From Clostridiales bacterium 1_7_47FAA (lineage in GTDB: Bacteria; Bacillota; Clostridia; Lachnospirales; Lachnospiraceae), in NCBI GenBank assembly GCA_000155435.1, contig DS990260.1, forward strand, positions 1,551,871 through 1,615,870: DNA of 64,000 nt, read 5' to 3'. The notes beneath the pieces are model-generated. The model did not search any database. It was not told the origin of the DNA and saw nothing but the letters and a program-made list of their open reading frames with translations. Below, piece by piece: positions 25,209 through 33,385 of the stretch. The position numbers were made by a program, and so were the translations under genes. The first letter of the stretch is position 1; every line of letters starts with the position of its first letter.

Positions 25209-25571
25209 CTAAAAGATATCGTCAAACGCAAAGGTCATCTCCTCGTCATCATCCTTGTTCTTGTCCGAACAGGTGCGTATCATCACCAGGTCACCCTCCG
25301 CATCACACAATGCCATCTCATTGATGGACGTGTTGGCCAGTTCCTCCCTGGATAAGGTACAGATATACCGGAAGTTGGTGTCCGTCACCTGCTCGATGCT
25401 GCTCAGGTCCTTCCGTAACAGCTCGTTTTTCAAGGTGTTATCATCCTCTGATGGCGTCCCGTCCGCGCCGTTCCCAAATGCCATCTGTGTGACTGCCGGC
25501 AATGCCTTGATGCCCGCCCTGGCCTTCAGTATCTTATTCTTACTCAACTTGGTTATCGTTGTACTTGCCAT
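25209..25571 (-). CDS. Phage tail-collar fibre-type protein
   Basis: 120 residues starting MASTTITKLSKNKILKARAG and including an Asn/Asp-rich middle; pattern like the N-terminal domain of phage tail-collar fibres that joins fibre to baseplate. Lies between the tail-I-like gene and the variable fibre, 12 bases before the latter. Probably the connector for the shuffled fibre (inference). Confidence 0.65.
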   Translation of the reverse strand: MASTTITKLSKNKILKARAGIKALPAVTQMAFGNGADGTPSEDDNTLKNELLRKDLSSIEQVTDTNFRYICTLSREELANTSINEMALCDAEGDLVMIRTCSDKNKDDDEEMTFAFDDIF

Positions 25572-26383
25572 CAGATTTCCTCCTCTATGACTTGTGCATC
25601 CATATGTTTGGCTCCATCATTGTACGTGCTCCCATCATGGATTCTCCAGTGATGCCAGGTTGTACATGTCAGCCTTCCCTCCTCATCCTCCTCCATCCGG
25701 CTGCGTATGTGCAGGTAGGGCAGGTGGTTTCCAATCACATTGTCATGATGGATGCTTCCATCGTTGTCGTGCTCCCCGTTCAGGATGTTATTGTTATACC
25801 AGCGCATCTCCGCCCGTATCAGGATGTCATGGGGGCGGATGCATTCTTCCAGTCCTGCGTCCTGAATCCGGTACAGGAAACGGTAACGGTCCAGCCCGCT
25901 TACCTTCTTTACCCGCCGTACCTCCCGGCGGATGATATCATGGCCGAGGTCAAAGGAATCATCTATATCCCGGGACAGGATGACATAAAATTCCGCCCAG
26001 TGCTCCCGGCTGCCCTCCAGTTCATACGCCGGCACCATCTCCACATCGGTAAAGCCCAGGGACCGCACCGCCTGGAGCGTGCCCACCTCCGTCCCGCCAA
26101 GCCGGCAGGTGTCTGCATACATCATCAGCCGTACCCGGAAGTTTTCCCAGGTTTCGCCCTCATAGCGCGTCAGTTTCCGGTCCAGGCCATGCTCCGGAAG
26201 CATCCGTGGGCTGGCTGTCCTTACCATGCCTTCCTCCCGTGCCCGCCGGAGCATGGTCTTGTTTTCATCGAACAGCCGCCCGGTCACTTTGAAATAGATA
26301 TACCACTGGTTCCTGGCCTTCCTTGCCTGTTTGAAGGGCGTGGACAGCAGATAATACATATATTCCCCGAATGTCTCCAGCAT
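25571..26383 (-). CDS. Mu gp48/tail protein I-like baseplate protein
   Basis: 270 residues, directly after baseplate J, where Mu and P2 place gp48/gpI. The N-terminal half looks helical and the C-terminal part is unusually rich in His, Asn and Asp (HDNDGSIHHDN and HHWRIHDG), which could bind metal. Its last codons overlap the next gene's start. AGGAGG precedes the ATG. Confidence 0.68.
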   Translation of the reverse strand: MLETFGEYMYYLLSTPFKQARKARNQWYIYFKVTGRLFDENKTMLRRAREEGMVRTASPRMLPEHGLDRKLTRYEGETWENFRVRLMMYADTCRLGGTEVGTLQAVRSLGFTDVEMVPAYELEGSREHWAEFYVILSRDIDDSFDLGHDIIRREVRRVKKVSGLDRYRFLYRIQDAGLEECIRPHDILIRAEMRWYNNNILNGEHDNDGSIHHDNVIGNHLPYLHIRSRMEEDEEGRLTCTTWHHWRIHDGSTYNDGAKHMDAQVIEEEI

Positions 26384-26393
26384 GGCGTCCCTC

Positions 26394-27524
26394 CTATGTG
26401 TTCCTTACCTTGACCGTGATACTCCCCAGCATGACCACATTCCCGGCCGGCAGCTCCACATCCACTGCGGGGGCCGTGAATACGGTCTTACGGTAGTCCG
26501 GTATGCTCTGGCGGAGCACATACCGGATATCATCCTGTAAGAATAAGTTGAAGTCCGTCCGGTTGGACAGGGACATGGCCCCCGCTATCAGGGACCGGGC
26601 CGTTTCCTCCACATCCGTCACCCCTGCCCCCTGTTTGAGGTACAGGGTGATGTCCACATCCTGATAGGTGATGGTTCCGGACTTTGCCAGGTAGTCCTCG
26701 TAATTATCCTTCAGCTGGTCCGCCGCCGCCTGGGCCTTGCGCACCAGCTCCTCGCTGGCTTCCCCCGCCGTCCCCACCACAATCACATCCACCGTTCCCT
26801 GCCCCCTTGGATGCTGGTCATCAATGTAGGCGCACATCACACCCGGGATGGCCTCCACGGCTGCCTTCAGCTTGGCCGATGTGGTATTGGTGGACAGTTC
26901 CTCCCAGCTGGACAGGGTCCGGCTGCGTAAGCCGGCTTCGCTCTCTTCATCTGCCCCCTCGGAATATATCCATCCCTGCCGGTTCGTGACCTGCGACACG
27001 CCCTCCAGGTATATCATGCTTACCCTTATCTGGTCCTCACTCACATTGTAGCGCGCTCCGGCCGCTTCCGCCTCCACCAGCACGCTGCCCTCCGCCTGGC
27101 CGGCCTGTATCACCGTATCCTCTAACGTGTAGTAGACCAGCTCATCCCCGTTGATGTCCGGGGCCGTCTTGAACATATGTCCCTTCGTCACGGTCAGGGC
27201 CTGCCCGTAATCGGACCTGACAAGGGTCACATATCCCTGGGTCCGGGTCGCCGCCTTCCGGAACTTGGAAAAGTCCGCCGCCTTCAGTTCCAGCCACCTG
27301 CCTTCCGCATGCCGCAGGAACTGGTTGTTCAGGATGGTCCGCGCCAGACGGAGCAGCTCGATGTGTATCTGCACGCAGATACGTGTCAGCCAGTAAAAGA
27401 CGCCTCCGCTGCCCCACTTGGTGATGGTAAACCCTTCCGCCGCCAGCTCCTCCTTCAGCTCCTGCATCTTTGTATCGGCATCAGGGACCGGTATGATTTC
27501 ATCCAGAATGCTTTCATCAATCAA
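26394..27524 (-). CDS. Baseplate J-like wedge protein (Mu gp47)
   Basis: 376 residues of the baseplate J family, with the family-typical stretch YNVSEDQIRVSMIYLEGVSQ and VPGVMCAY-like core. It builds the baseplate wedge of contractile tails. The only credible start is TTG at 27524 after GGAGGTGAAACTCG; the first in-frame ATG is about 20 codons later without a site. It overlaps the preceding gene by 8 bases. Confidence 0.85.
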   Translation of the reverse strand: MIDESILDEIIPVPDADTKMQELKEELAAEGFTITKWGSGGVFYWLTRICVQIHIELLRLARTILNNQFLRHAEGRWLELKAADFSKFRKAATRTQGYVTLVRSDYGQALTVTKGHMFKTAPDINGDELVYYTLEDTVIQAGQAEGSVLVEAEAAGARYNVSEDQIRVSMIYLEGVSQVTNRQGWIYSEGADEESEAGLRSRTLSSWEELSTNTTSAKLKAAVEAIPGVMCAYIDDQHPRGQGTVDVIVVGTAGEASEELVRKAQAAADQLKDNYEDYLAKSGTITYQDVDITLYLKQGAGVTDVEETARSLIAGAMSLSNRTDFNLFLQDDIRYVLRQSIPDYRKTVFTAPAVDVELPAGNVVMLGSITVKVRNT

Positions 27525-27924
27525 CGAGTTTCACCTCCGCCCCGTCCAGTTCCAGGTCCATCTGATAGGACACATCCTCATTTGCAATCTTAAATCCCAC
27601 ATGGATGTTCACTATGTCATCCCCCATCCGGGACACGCCAACCCCAATGCTGTGCGGGTTGATTTCATCCCGCTTCCTTAACTTTTCCGTGACCCGGTTC
27701 TTTATCTGCAGCTCCTCCAGTTCGCCTATCTCCCGGTGGCAGAAATCCAACAGCGACCATCCGTAATCGGAATCAAAAAAACATTCCCCCTCCATGGTCA
27801 GGGCCTCCAGGCGGATGTCCTGCAGGAAACAGTCCAGGCCGCCCGCCAGTGCTTCCTCTCCCGATGCCAGGGGGACCGGCTGCCCGGTATCGTCTAACAT
27901 CAGGTCCGTTTCCGTCAGTATCAT
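27517..27924 (-). CDS. gp25/gp46-like baseplate wedge protein
   Basis: 135 residues; contains DFCHREIGELEELQIKNRVTE, the pattern of the GPW/gp25 family, and lies immediately before baseplate J as in Mu (gp46-gp47). The start ATG at 27924 overlaps the previous stop. Confidence 0.7.
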   Translation of the reverse strand: MILTETDLMLDDTGQPVPLASGEEALAGGLDCFLQDIRLEALTMEGECFFDSDYGWSLLDFCHREIGELEELQIKNRVTEKLRKRDEINPHSIGVGVSRMGDDIVNIHVGFKIANEDVSYQMDLELDGAEVKLVD

Positions 27925-28214
27925 AAGCATCTCCCCAGGATGTACGGCCGGCACTGCCCATATAAAAGCCCGACTGCCACTACATCCCCTTTCTTCAGGA
28001 CCTGCTCCGTCCTTATATAAGGAATCGCGGGAAAGGCTTCATCCGTCTCCCCGTTTTCCTTCAGCAGCCGCAGCGTCACATACGATGCCCCATCCTTCAC
28101 GGTCCCTTCCATCACCTTTGCCTGGTACAGGGCCGGATGGCGTATATGCGGATAGTCTGTCCCTATGGTCTCATTCACCGTCAGTTTGACAAATTCGTCA
28201 AGAAAACCGGCCAT
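27921..28214 (-). CDS. Small baseplate protein, beta-rich
   Basis: 97 residues with alternating strands (GASYVTLRLLKENGE, KKGDVVAVGLLYGQCRP) suggestive of an OB-like spike or barrel. It occupies the position of Mu gp45 (spike, longer) between hub and gp46-like genes. Function by position only. Confidence 0.65.
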   Translation of the reverse strand: MAGFLDEFVKLTVNETIGTDYPHIRHPALYQAKVMEGTVKDGASYVTLRLLKENGETDEAFPAIPYIRTEQVLKKGDVVAVGLLYGQCRPYILGRCL

Positions 28215-28235
28215 TTTGAATCCCCTTCCTTCCAG

Positions 28236-28979
28236 CTAAAATGATACATACATCCTCACGCTTCCCGTTTCATCCGCCTTCACCCGGACCGAGGTCACAA
28301 GGGCCTCCCCGTCAAACTTCCGGTGTCTTATCCGGATACGCTCTCCCTGGTGAATCCACGGGACCCCGATGGTCTTGATTTCGTTACCGCCGTTCCATTG
28401 GTTGAAGGAAAGGATGTTCTTCCCTTCCTCCAGTACATAGATAAGCGTCTGCTCTTCCCCGGTCCCCCAGAAAAACCGGCCGGACCGGAAATAAAAGGAT
28501 GCCTCCAGACCCCAGACCCGGCCCACCTCCTGGATAAGCTCCGCCACATTCATGCGCGGGACCGGGACCACATCCTTTTTGGGGTACATGGTATCGGACA
28601 GGCGGTAATCCGCAATCCCGGCCCTTCCAAGGCCGAACCGGATGATATCCTGCGGACAGCAGTCCAGGAAGGTCTCCTTTACGTAGGTCCGTTTCAGGAA
28701 CAGTGTATCGTCCAGTATCCGGTAAGGCCCCAATGCCTGGCCGTCCGCCATGTATCCGGTTAAGAGCGTGTCATAATCCCCGTCATAGCCCAGTTCCACC
28801 TGGGCCGGGGCCATGGATGCAAGGTCCAGGAGCCCGGCATAACCGGGGTCATATTCCAAGGTGGCCCAGCTGCACTGCTCCCTCCGGCTGGAATGGCATT
28901 CCACACGGATTCCCTGCGTGAATACCTGGTCCCCAACGGTTATCCGGAACCGTGGCGTAATCAGTTTCCGTTCTGCCAT
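28236..28979 (-). CDS. Baseplate hub protein (Mu gp44/P2 gpD-like)
   Basis: 247 residues. The order of strand-rich segments (FRITVGDQVFTQGIRVE, AQVELGYDGDYDTLLTGYM) and a lysin-M-like ELIQEVGRVWGLE region match hub proteins that sit on the tail tube end. It is shorter than Mu gp44. AGGAGG precedes the ATG. Confidence 0.68.
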   Translation of the reverse strand: MAERKLITPRFRITVGDQVFTQGIRVECHSSRREQCSWATLEYDPGYAGLLDLASMAPAQVELGYDGDYDTLLTGYMADGQALGPYRILDDTLFLKRTYVKETFLDCCPQDIIRFGLGRAGIADYRLSDTMYPKKDVVPVPRMNVAELIQEVGRVWGLEASFYFRSGRFFWGTGEEQTLIYVLEEGKNILSFNQWNGGNEIKTIGVPWIHQGERIRIRHRKFDGEALVTSVRVKADETGSVRMYVSF

Positions 28980-28987
28980 GCTACCTC

Positions 28988-29560
28988 CTATGTATCCCGG
29001 GCCGGGCTCTCCGATGTCTTATCCTTAATCCTGGGGGCCTGGCCTCTCTGTGTGTTCAGGTATTCCTGGTAGCCGGTACTGATTCCCTGGGCCTGTGACG
29101 TCCCTGCCTTGCTGCCGGAGGATGCGTTTTTCCCGCTTCCCGCCGCCTTGGTCTGCACGGTGACCGGCAGGCACTCCCAGAATTCCAGCGCTGCCTCCCC
29201 ATAACTGTTTTCCGTCTTCTTGGACAGGTCGATTCCTTTAAAATACACCAGGTTCAGACCGCAGGCTGCGGCCTGTCTGTTCACCACCGGCAGCGGTATG
29301 GCAGCCGTCTGCCCCGGCGGCTTGAACAGCAGCTGGATGGTCTGCACCATGCCCTCAACGCTTTCCCCGGCACTGGGTTCCAGCAGCAGGTCCACATTCA
29401 TCTTCAGCGGTTCGTACCCATTGGGCTGGTAGCCCAGGGTCACGTTATTGTCATCCGTCACCGCGTCAATCACGGCGGCCCCGGTTATCTCCAGCTTCTT
29501 TACGAGGCCCGGGACGGCCACCCCCGCCACCAGCATGGATGTATCCTTTATGTACAGCAT
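28988..29560 (-). CDS. Tail/baseplate-associated protein (DUF6046-like position)
   Basis: 190 residues between tape measure and hub. N-terminal strand-rich domain (MLVAGVAVPGLVKKLEITG) and a C-terminal Ser/Gly/Ala-rich tail. The position matches Mu gp43/gpN-type or LysM-type adaptor proteins. No firm family assignment. Confidence 0.6.
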   Translation of the reverse strand: MLYIKDTSMLVAGVAVPGLVKKLEITGAAVIDAVTDDNNVTLGYQPNGYEPLKMNVDLLLEPSAGESVEGMVQTIQLLFKPPGQTAAIPLPVVNRQAAACGLNLVYFKGIDLSKKTENSYGEAALEFWECLPVTVQTKAAGSGKNASSGSKAGTSQAQGISTGYQEYLNTQRGQAPRIKDKTSESPARDT

Positions 29561-29583
29561 TCTTCCTTCCTCCCAGCCGCTTT

Positions 29584-32043
29584 CTATGCAGGCGTGACCG
29601 ATACGTTCCCGTTGGTCTTTTCCTTGATGTCGTCAATCAGCTTGAATAAGAGCGGCAGGTCCTTCAGCCGTTCCAGGGACACATGCAGCTCCAGGCGTTG
29701 GATGACGGTCCCGCCTCCCTGCTGCCTCTGGCTCCATATGTTTCCCTGGCCGGACGGTTTCCTTTCTTCCTTCCCTCCGGTCAACAGCCTGGCAAAAGCC
29801 GCGCCTCCTTCCTGGTTTTCATCACTCAGTGCCTGGAATGCGTCCCTCGCCGTATCCGCCGGCAGGGAGGCCGTCTGGCTCATGCCGGTATGGATGGTCT
29901 CAAACACACGCCGGCCGGACAGGGTAAGCTGGGACAGGGGTCCCTCCTTCGCATCGGAAAAGGGCAGCATCTGCCGGATTCTGGACAGGGCCCCCTTCAC
30001 CGCCTCCACCGGCTTGTTCACGGCGGAACGGATTCCTTCGGTAAAGGTCTCCATTATCTTGGTGCCGGACTGTTTGAACAGACCTACTGCCCCGTCCACC
30101 ACACCACGGACCTTTGCCAGGCCCTGGCTCCACAGCTCCTTGATGCCGTTCATCTTTCCTCCCGTCAATGTATTCAGGAAATCAAAACCTGCCGTATAGT
30201 AGCCCTTGACGCCCTCTACCGCAGCAGCCGCAATCCCACGTATGCCCCCGCCATTCTGTTCATAGGCATTTTTCATGTTGTCCAGCTTCTGTCTGACAGT
30301 CCCGACCGCAGCCCCCATCACGTTGCCCATCACGTTCCGGACCGCCTCCATCCGGCTGCTGACAGCCCCGCGGACCCGGTTGAACACATTTGATACCGTG
30401 GAGACAATCGCGCCGCCAATGTTGAAGAAGAAGTCCTTCATGGCCTGCAGGCCCGCCCGTACTTTCTCCACACAGGCATTCCAGACGTTCTGGATGAAGG
30501 CGGATACCTTATCCCAGTTCTTCCAGAGCAGGATAAGCCCGGCCGTCAGGGCCGCAATCCCGATGACAATCCAGGTCACCGGATTGGCTAACAGGGCTGT
30601 TGTGAAGCCCCACACACTGGATATCAGGCCCGGAAGGGCCGCAGCTGCCGAAGCAATCCCCTGCCGGACCATGTTGAGCAGGCCGGCCCCCATGGCCTTG
30701 ATTCCATCCGCGGCGTACATCCCGTAAATCCGCAGGGTCTCAAAGCCGCTTTTTAAGCCGCCCACCATGCCGATGGTCCGTGTTATCGCCGTCCCGAAGA
30801 TGCCGATGATGGAGGTCACGCTCCCCGTCACGGTCAGGAACATCCCGAGGAACAGGACCGCGTTCAGGATGCCGGATGCAAGCCCCTGGTTCTCCGCAAT
30901 CCATTCGGACGCCTTCCCCACGGCCTGCCCTGCCTTCCCAATCCAGTCATTCACGGTCGGCAGCAGGTTCACCCCCAGCTCCTCCGTCACGTTGTGTAAC
31001 CGCTGTTTTAACACCGTATACTTCTGGGATTCCGTTGCGTTGATGGCCGTTGCCATCTCCTGGGCGGCGCTGCTTCCTCCTCCCAGTGCATCATACATAT
31101 CCAGGATGCCCGTCTGCAGTTCGCCTGTCTTCCCGTACAGGAGGTCGATGACGGCCACCGCCTCGTCCGAGCCGAAGGCCTCTTTTATCTTTTTCTTCTC
31201 CACCGCATCAATGGTATCCCCATACTTGCTTTTCAGGATTCCCAGGATTTCCGGCAGGCTCCTGAGCTGCTTGTCAGCGTCCAGGAAGTTGAGCCCCAGC
31301 TTCTCACCCGCCCCGGTGGCGGCATTTAATAACGCCTTATATTTGGTGGCTGCCTCGCTGCCCGACATGGTGGCCTGCAGCATGCCCAGCACGGACAGCT
31401 GCTCCTCCAACGGCACATTGGCCGATGTGGCGGTCCCTCCCAGGGCGCTGATGGCCGAGGCCATCTCCGAGCCGCTGGTCTTATACGCCTTGACAGCGGT
31501 CGCAATACCGCCCGCAAACATCTCCCCGAATTCCAGGTCTGACAGTTCTGAGTAATACCCTTTATAAATGCCATACCCGGTCGCAAACAGGGAGGTCATC
31601 TCCCCGGTCGTGGACTTGGTGGCCTTGGCCGTCAGGCCGGCCAGCTCCGTGAACTGCGCCACCCCTTCGTCCGTCAGGGACGCGATGCCCGATTTGATGT
31701 CATAGGCGGCTGTGATGAAATCAGCCTTTGTGGTCCCGGCCCAGGTGTCTGAAAACTGTCTGGCCGCATCCTCCACCGCTTTCAGGTCTGTGATTCCCAG
31801 CGACTTAAGCTCTGCCAGGGCATCCTGGGTCTCGAAGGTGGAACCGGCAATCTTCATCATCCCGTTTGTGATTCCCACGCCCGCCGCCGTCATCCCACCT
31901 CCGGCCAGGGCCGCCATCCCAAAACCGGACTGCAGGCCCGACAGGCGGGAACCCAGGTTCTGGGACGCCCTCCCCATGGGGGCGGTCAGCTGGTCCACCA
32001 TGTTCAGTACCACGCTCAGCTTATAAACAGATTCCATCCCCAT
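29584..32043 (-). CDS. Phage tail tape measure protein
   Basis: 819 residues. The N-terminal part (MVDQLTAPMGRASQNLGSRL) and a TP901-type core (TTGEMTSLFATGYGI, VPLEEQLSVLGMLQATM) define the family. Hydrophobic segments around 390-500 and coiled stretches follow. It sets tail length and exits the tail during DNA entry. Its short length fits the compact Mu-type tail. Preceded by the frameshifted chaperone and followed by baseplate genes, the standard order. Confidence 0.92.
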   Translation of the reverse strand: MGMESVYKLSVVLNMVDQLTAPMGRASQNLGSRLSGLQSGFGMAALAGGGMTAAGVGITNGMMKIAGSTFETQDALAELKSLGITDLKAVEDAARQFSDTWAGTTKADFITAAYDIKSGIASLTDEGVAQFTELAGLTAKATKSTTGEMTSLFATGYGIYKGYYSELSDLEFGEMFAGGIATAVKAYKTSGSEMASAISALGGTATSANVPLEEQLSVLGMLQATMSGSEAATKYKALLNAATGAGEKLGLNFLDADKQLRSLPEILGILKSKYGDTIDAVEKKKIKEAFGSDEAVAVIDLLYGKTGELQTGILDMYDALGGGSSAAQEMATAINATESQKYTVLKQRLHNVTEELGVNLLPTVNDWIGKAGQAVGKASEWIAENQGLASGILNAVLFLGMFLTVTGSVTSIIGIFGTAITRTIGMVGGLKSGFETLRIYGMYAADGIKAMGAGLLNMVRQGIASAAAALPGLISSVWGFTTALLANPVTWIVIGIAALTAGLILLWKNWDKVSAFIQNVWNACVEKVRAGLQAMKDFFFNIGGAIVSTVSNVFNRVRGAVSSRMEAVRNVMGNVMGAAVGTVRQKLDNMKNAYEQNGGGIRGIAAAAVEGVKGYYTAGFDFLNTLTGGKMNGIKELWSQGLAKVRGVVDGAVGLFKQSGTKIMETFTEGIRSAVNKPVEAVKGALSRIRQMLPFSDAKEGPLSQLTLSGRRVFETIHTGMSQTASLPADTARDAFQALSDENQEGGAAFARLLTGGKEERKPSGQGNIWSQRQQGGGTVIQRLELHVSLERLKDLPLLFKLIDDIKEKTNGNVSVTPA

Positions 32044-32056
32044 GGTTCGTTCCTCC

Positions 32057-32085
32057 TTGTGTCACGGGCTCGCTTATGTTATGAT
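32057..32085 (+). promoter_or_regulatory. Promoter of the opposite-strand membrane gene
   Basis: TTGTGT (32057-32062), 17 bases, TATGAT (32080-32085), with an extended -10 TG at 32077-32078. The predicted start falls about 30 bases before the ribosome site AAGGAGG. Confidence 0.65.
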
Positions 32086-32122
32086 GATGGTATAAAGATG
32101 TGTTTGGAAAGGAGGCGCTTGT

Positions 32123-32359
32123 ATGTTCCATGGGCTCTGGCTCATAATGGCACTCATACTGGCCGTCAGCCTGTCACTGTACCTTGTGGTCATGGCCGTC
32201 CTTGTCACCGCATATCTCCTGTTCTGTGGTCCCTATCTGTGGTGGGCCTGTGCCCATCTCCCCAAGGACAGGCGGCCCTTCTCCATGGGACGGGATTTCC
32301 ACAACGCATGGCGTTTTTACCGCTCCAGGCTGACAGGCAAGCCCCCGGTCTTTCTATGA
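32123..32359 (+). CDS. Opposite-strand small membrane protein (moron candidate)
   Basis: 78 residues, ATG after AAAGGAGG. One long or two short membrane segments (LIMALILAVSLSLYLVVMAV, then VTAYLLFCGPYLWWACA) and a basic cytoplasmic tail (SMGRDFHNAWRFYRSRL). It is transcribed against the late operon, with its own promoter and terminator, between chaperone and tape measure genes. That layout is typical of lysogenic conversion genes. Superinfection exclusion at the membrane is one plausible role; no homologue is recognised. Confidence 0.72.
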   Translation: MFHGLWLIMALILAVSLSLYLVVMAVLVTAYLLFCGPYLWWACAHLPKDRRPFSMGRDFHNAWRFYRSRLTGKPPVFL

Positions 32360-32372
32360 CTGGGGCTTTTTT
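32341..32372 (+). terminator. Terminator of the moron gene
   Basis: GC-rich hairpin GCCCC...GGGGC (32341-32366) followed by six T, overlapping the stop codon of the plus-strand gene and the end of the chaperone extension on the other strand. Confidence 0.8.
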
Positions 32373-32921
32373 ATTCCTGGAACAGGTTTCCCAGTGCCCG
32401 GGTGAATCCCTGTTCCAGGTCATCCTGCCGCCAGCGGCGTGCGCACCTGGCCAGGCCCGCCAGACGGATGAAGTCATCCGCGTCCATCCCGTCCAGTTCT
32501 CCCGGTATCATGCCGGAAGGCAGGTACATATGGATGAGCAGCCGGCTGGTCCCCACGAAGTCCGCCTCCAGTTCCCCCTGCGCATCCTCTATAACTTTTT
32601 TACTGCGGTCGCCTTTGACAGGCCAAGCATGGCCAGCAGCTTCTCCCCAACCGACAATGCCATGGCCGGGTACTCCTTAAAGTCCGCCTCCAGCGTCTCC
32701 CGCTGGTCCGGATGGATGTTATCCAGGCAGAATGCCGTCAGGGCCTTGCTGTTTGAGGTCTGGACCGTCTTTAAGTACCGGTCGTAGGATGGGGTTTTGG
32801 GTTTACGGAAGAAATAGGTCTTGTCCTCCTCCGTCTCGTCATCCACCTGGAGGGTGACGGTCACCTCGTAATACTTCTCATCCGTCCCCTTTAGCTGCTC
32901 TCTCAGTTCCTTTGCTTCCAT
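32371..32921 (-). CDS. Tail assembly chaperone, long form by -1 frameshift
   Basis: The short form ends TAG at 32589. Two codons earlier is the slippery heptamer A-AAA-AAG (32601-32595) in the correct zero frame. After a -1 slip reading continues through 74 further codons (VIEDAQGELEADFVG... to LGNLFQE) and stops at 32371, giving about 183 residues. The second part has no start with a ribosome site. This equals the G/GT chaperone system of tailed phages, placed just before the tape measure gene as usual. Confidence 0.8.
32589..32921 (-). CDS. Tail assembly chaperone, short form (DUF6848-like)
   Basis: 110 residues, start after GAGGAG. Acidic N-terminal part (VTLQVDDETEEDKTYFF) and a C-terminal helix ending KATAVKKL. 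It should coat the tape measure protein during tail assembly together with the frameshifted long form. Confidence 0.78.
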   Translation of the reverse strand: MEAKELREQLKGTDEKYYEVTVTLQVDDETEEDKTYFFRKPKTPSYDRYLKTVQTSNSKALTAFCLDNIHPDQRETLEADFKEYPAMALSVGEKLLAMLGLSKATAVKKL

Positions 32922-32943
32922 TTCTTTCTCCTCTTTCTTATAA

Positions 32944-33372
32944 TTAGAAATTCACGCCGTTTAACTTCCCGCCACGGCAGGCAAAACCGTCCAGGGATAC
33001 CGTGTTCTCCTTATCCCCCTGCTTTGCGGAAAAGCTGTGCTTGTTAAGGATGACCTTGTTTAAGACATCCGTCACCGTATCCTGGTCCTCATTGGCATAG
33101 GATACGGTTATCTTGTCAAGCAGCAGGCGGGACAGGGTCTTTCCCTTCCGTTTGCACCAGGCTAACAGCACGTTGTAATCCTCACGCCCCATGACCACCT
33201 TCACCGTATTCTTCTTGTTTCCGGTCCCATAGCCGCATGGTGCGCCTCCCCTGCGGTAAATGAGCTCCGCTTCCTGCTCAAAGTCATAGGATATCTCCGT
33301 GATGGCGATTTCCTCCAGCCCCGGGACATTGATGGTGATGTCCTCCCAGCTGTATACCTTTCCGTTGACCAT
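32944..33372 (-). CDS. Phage tail tube protein
   Basis: 142 residues, ATG at 33372 after AGGAGG. Strand-rich pattern (VYSWEDITINVPGLEEIAI, NTVSLDGFACRGGKLNG), correct size and position directly after the sheath gene. Corresponds to Mu gpM. Confidence 0.82.
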   Translation of the reverse strand: MVNGKVYSWEDITINVPGLEEIAITEISYDFEQEAELIYRRGGAPCGYGTGNKKNTVKVVMGREDYNVLLAWCKRKGKTLSRLLLDKITVSYANEDQDTVTDVLNKVILNKHSFSAKQGDKENTVSLDGFACRGGKLNGVNF

Positions 33373-33385
33373 TTCCCAGTCCCTC

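Noticed and set aside
20984..25571. Diversity-generating retroelement as the source of fibre variation
   Set aside because: No reverse transcriptase, no template/variable repeat pair with adenine changes; variation is explained by inversion sites.
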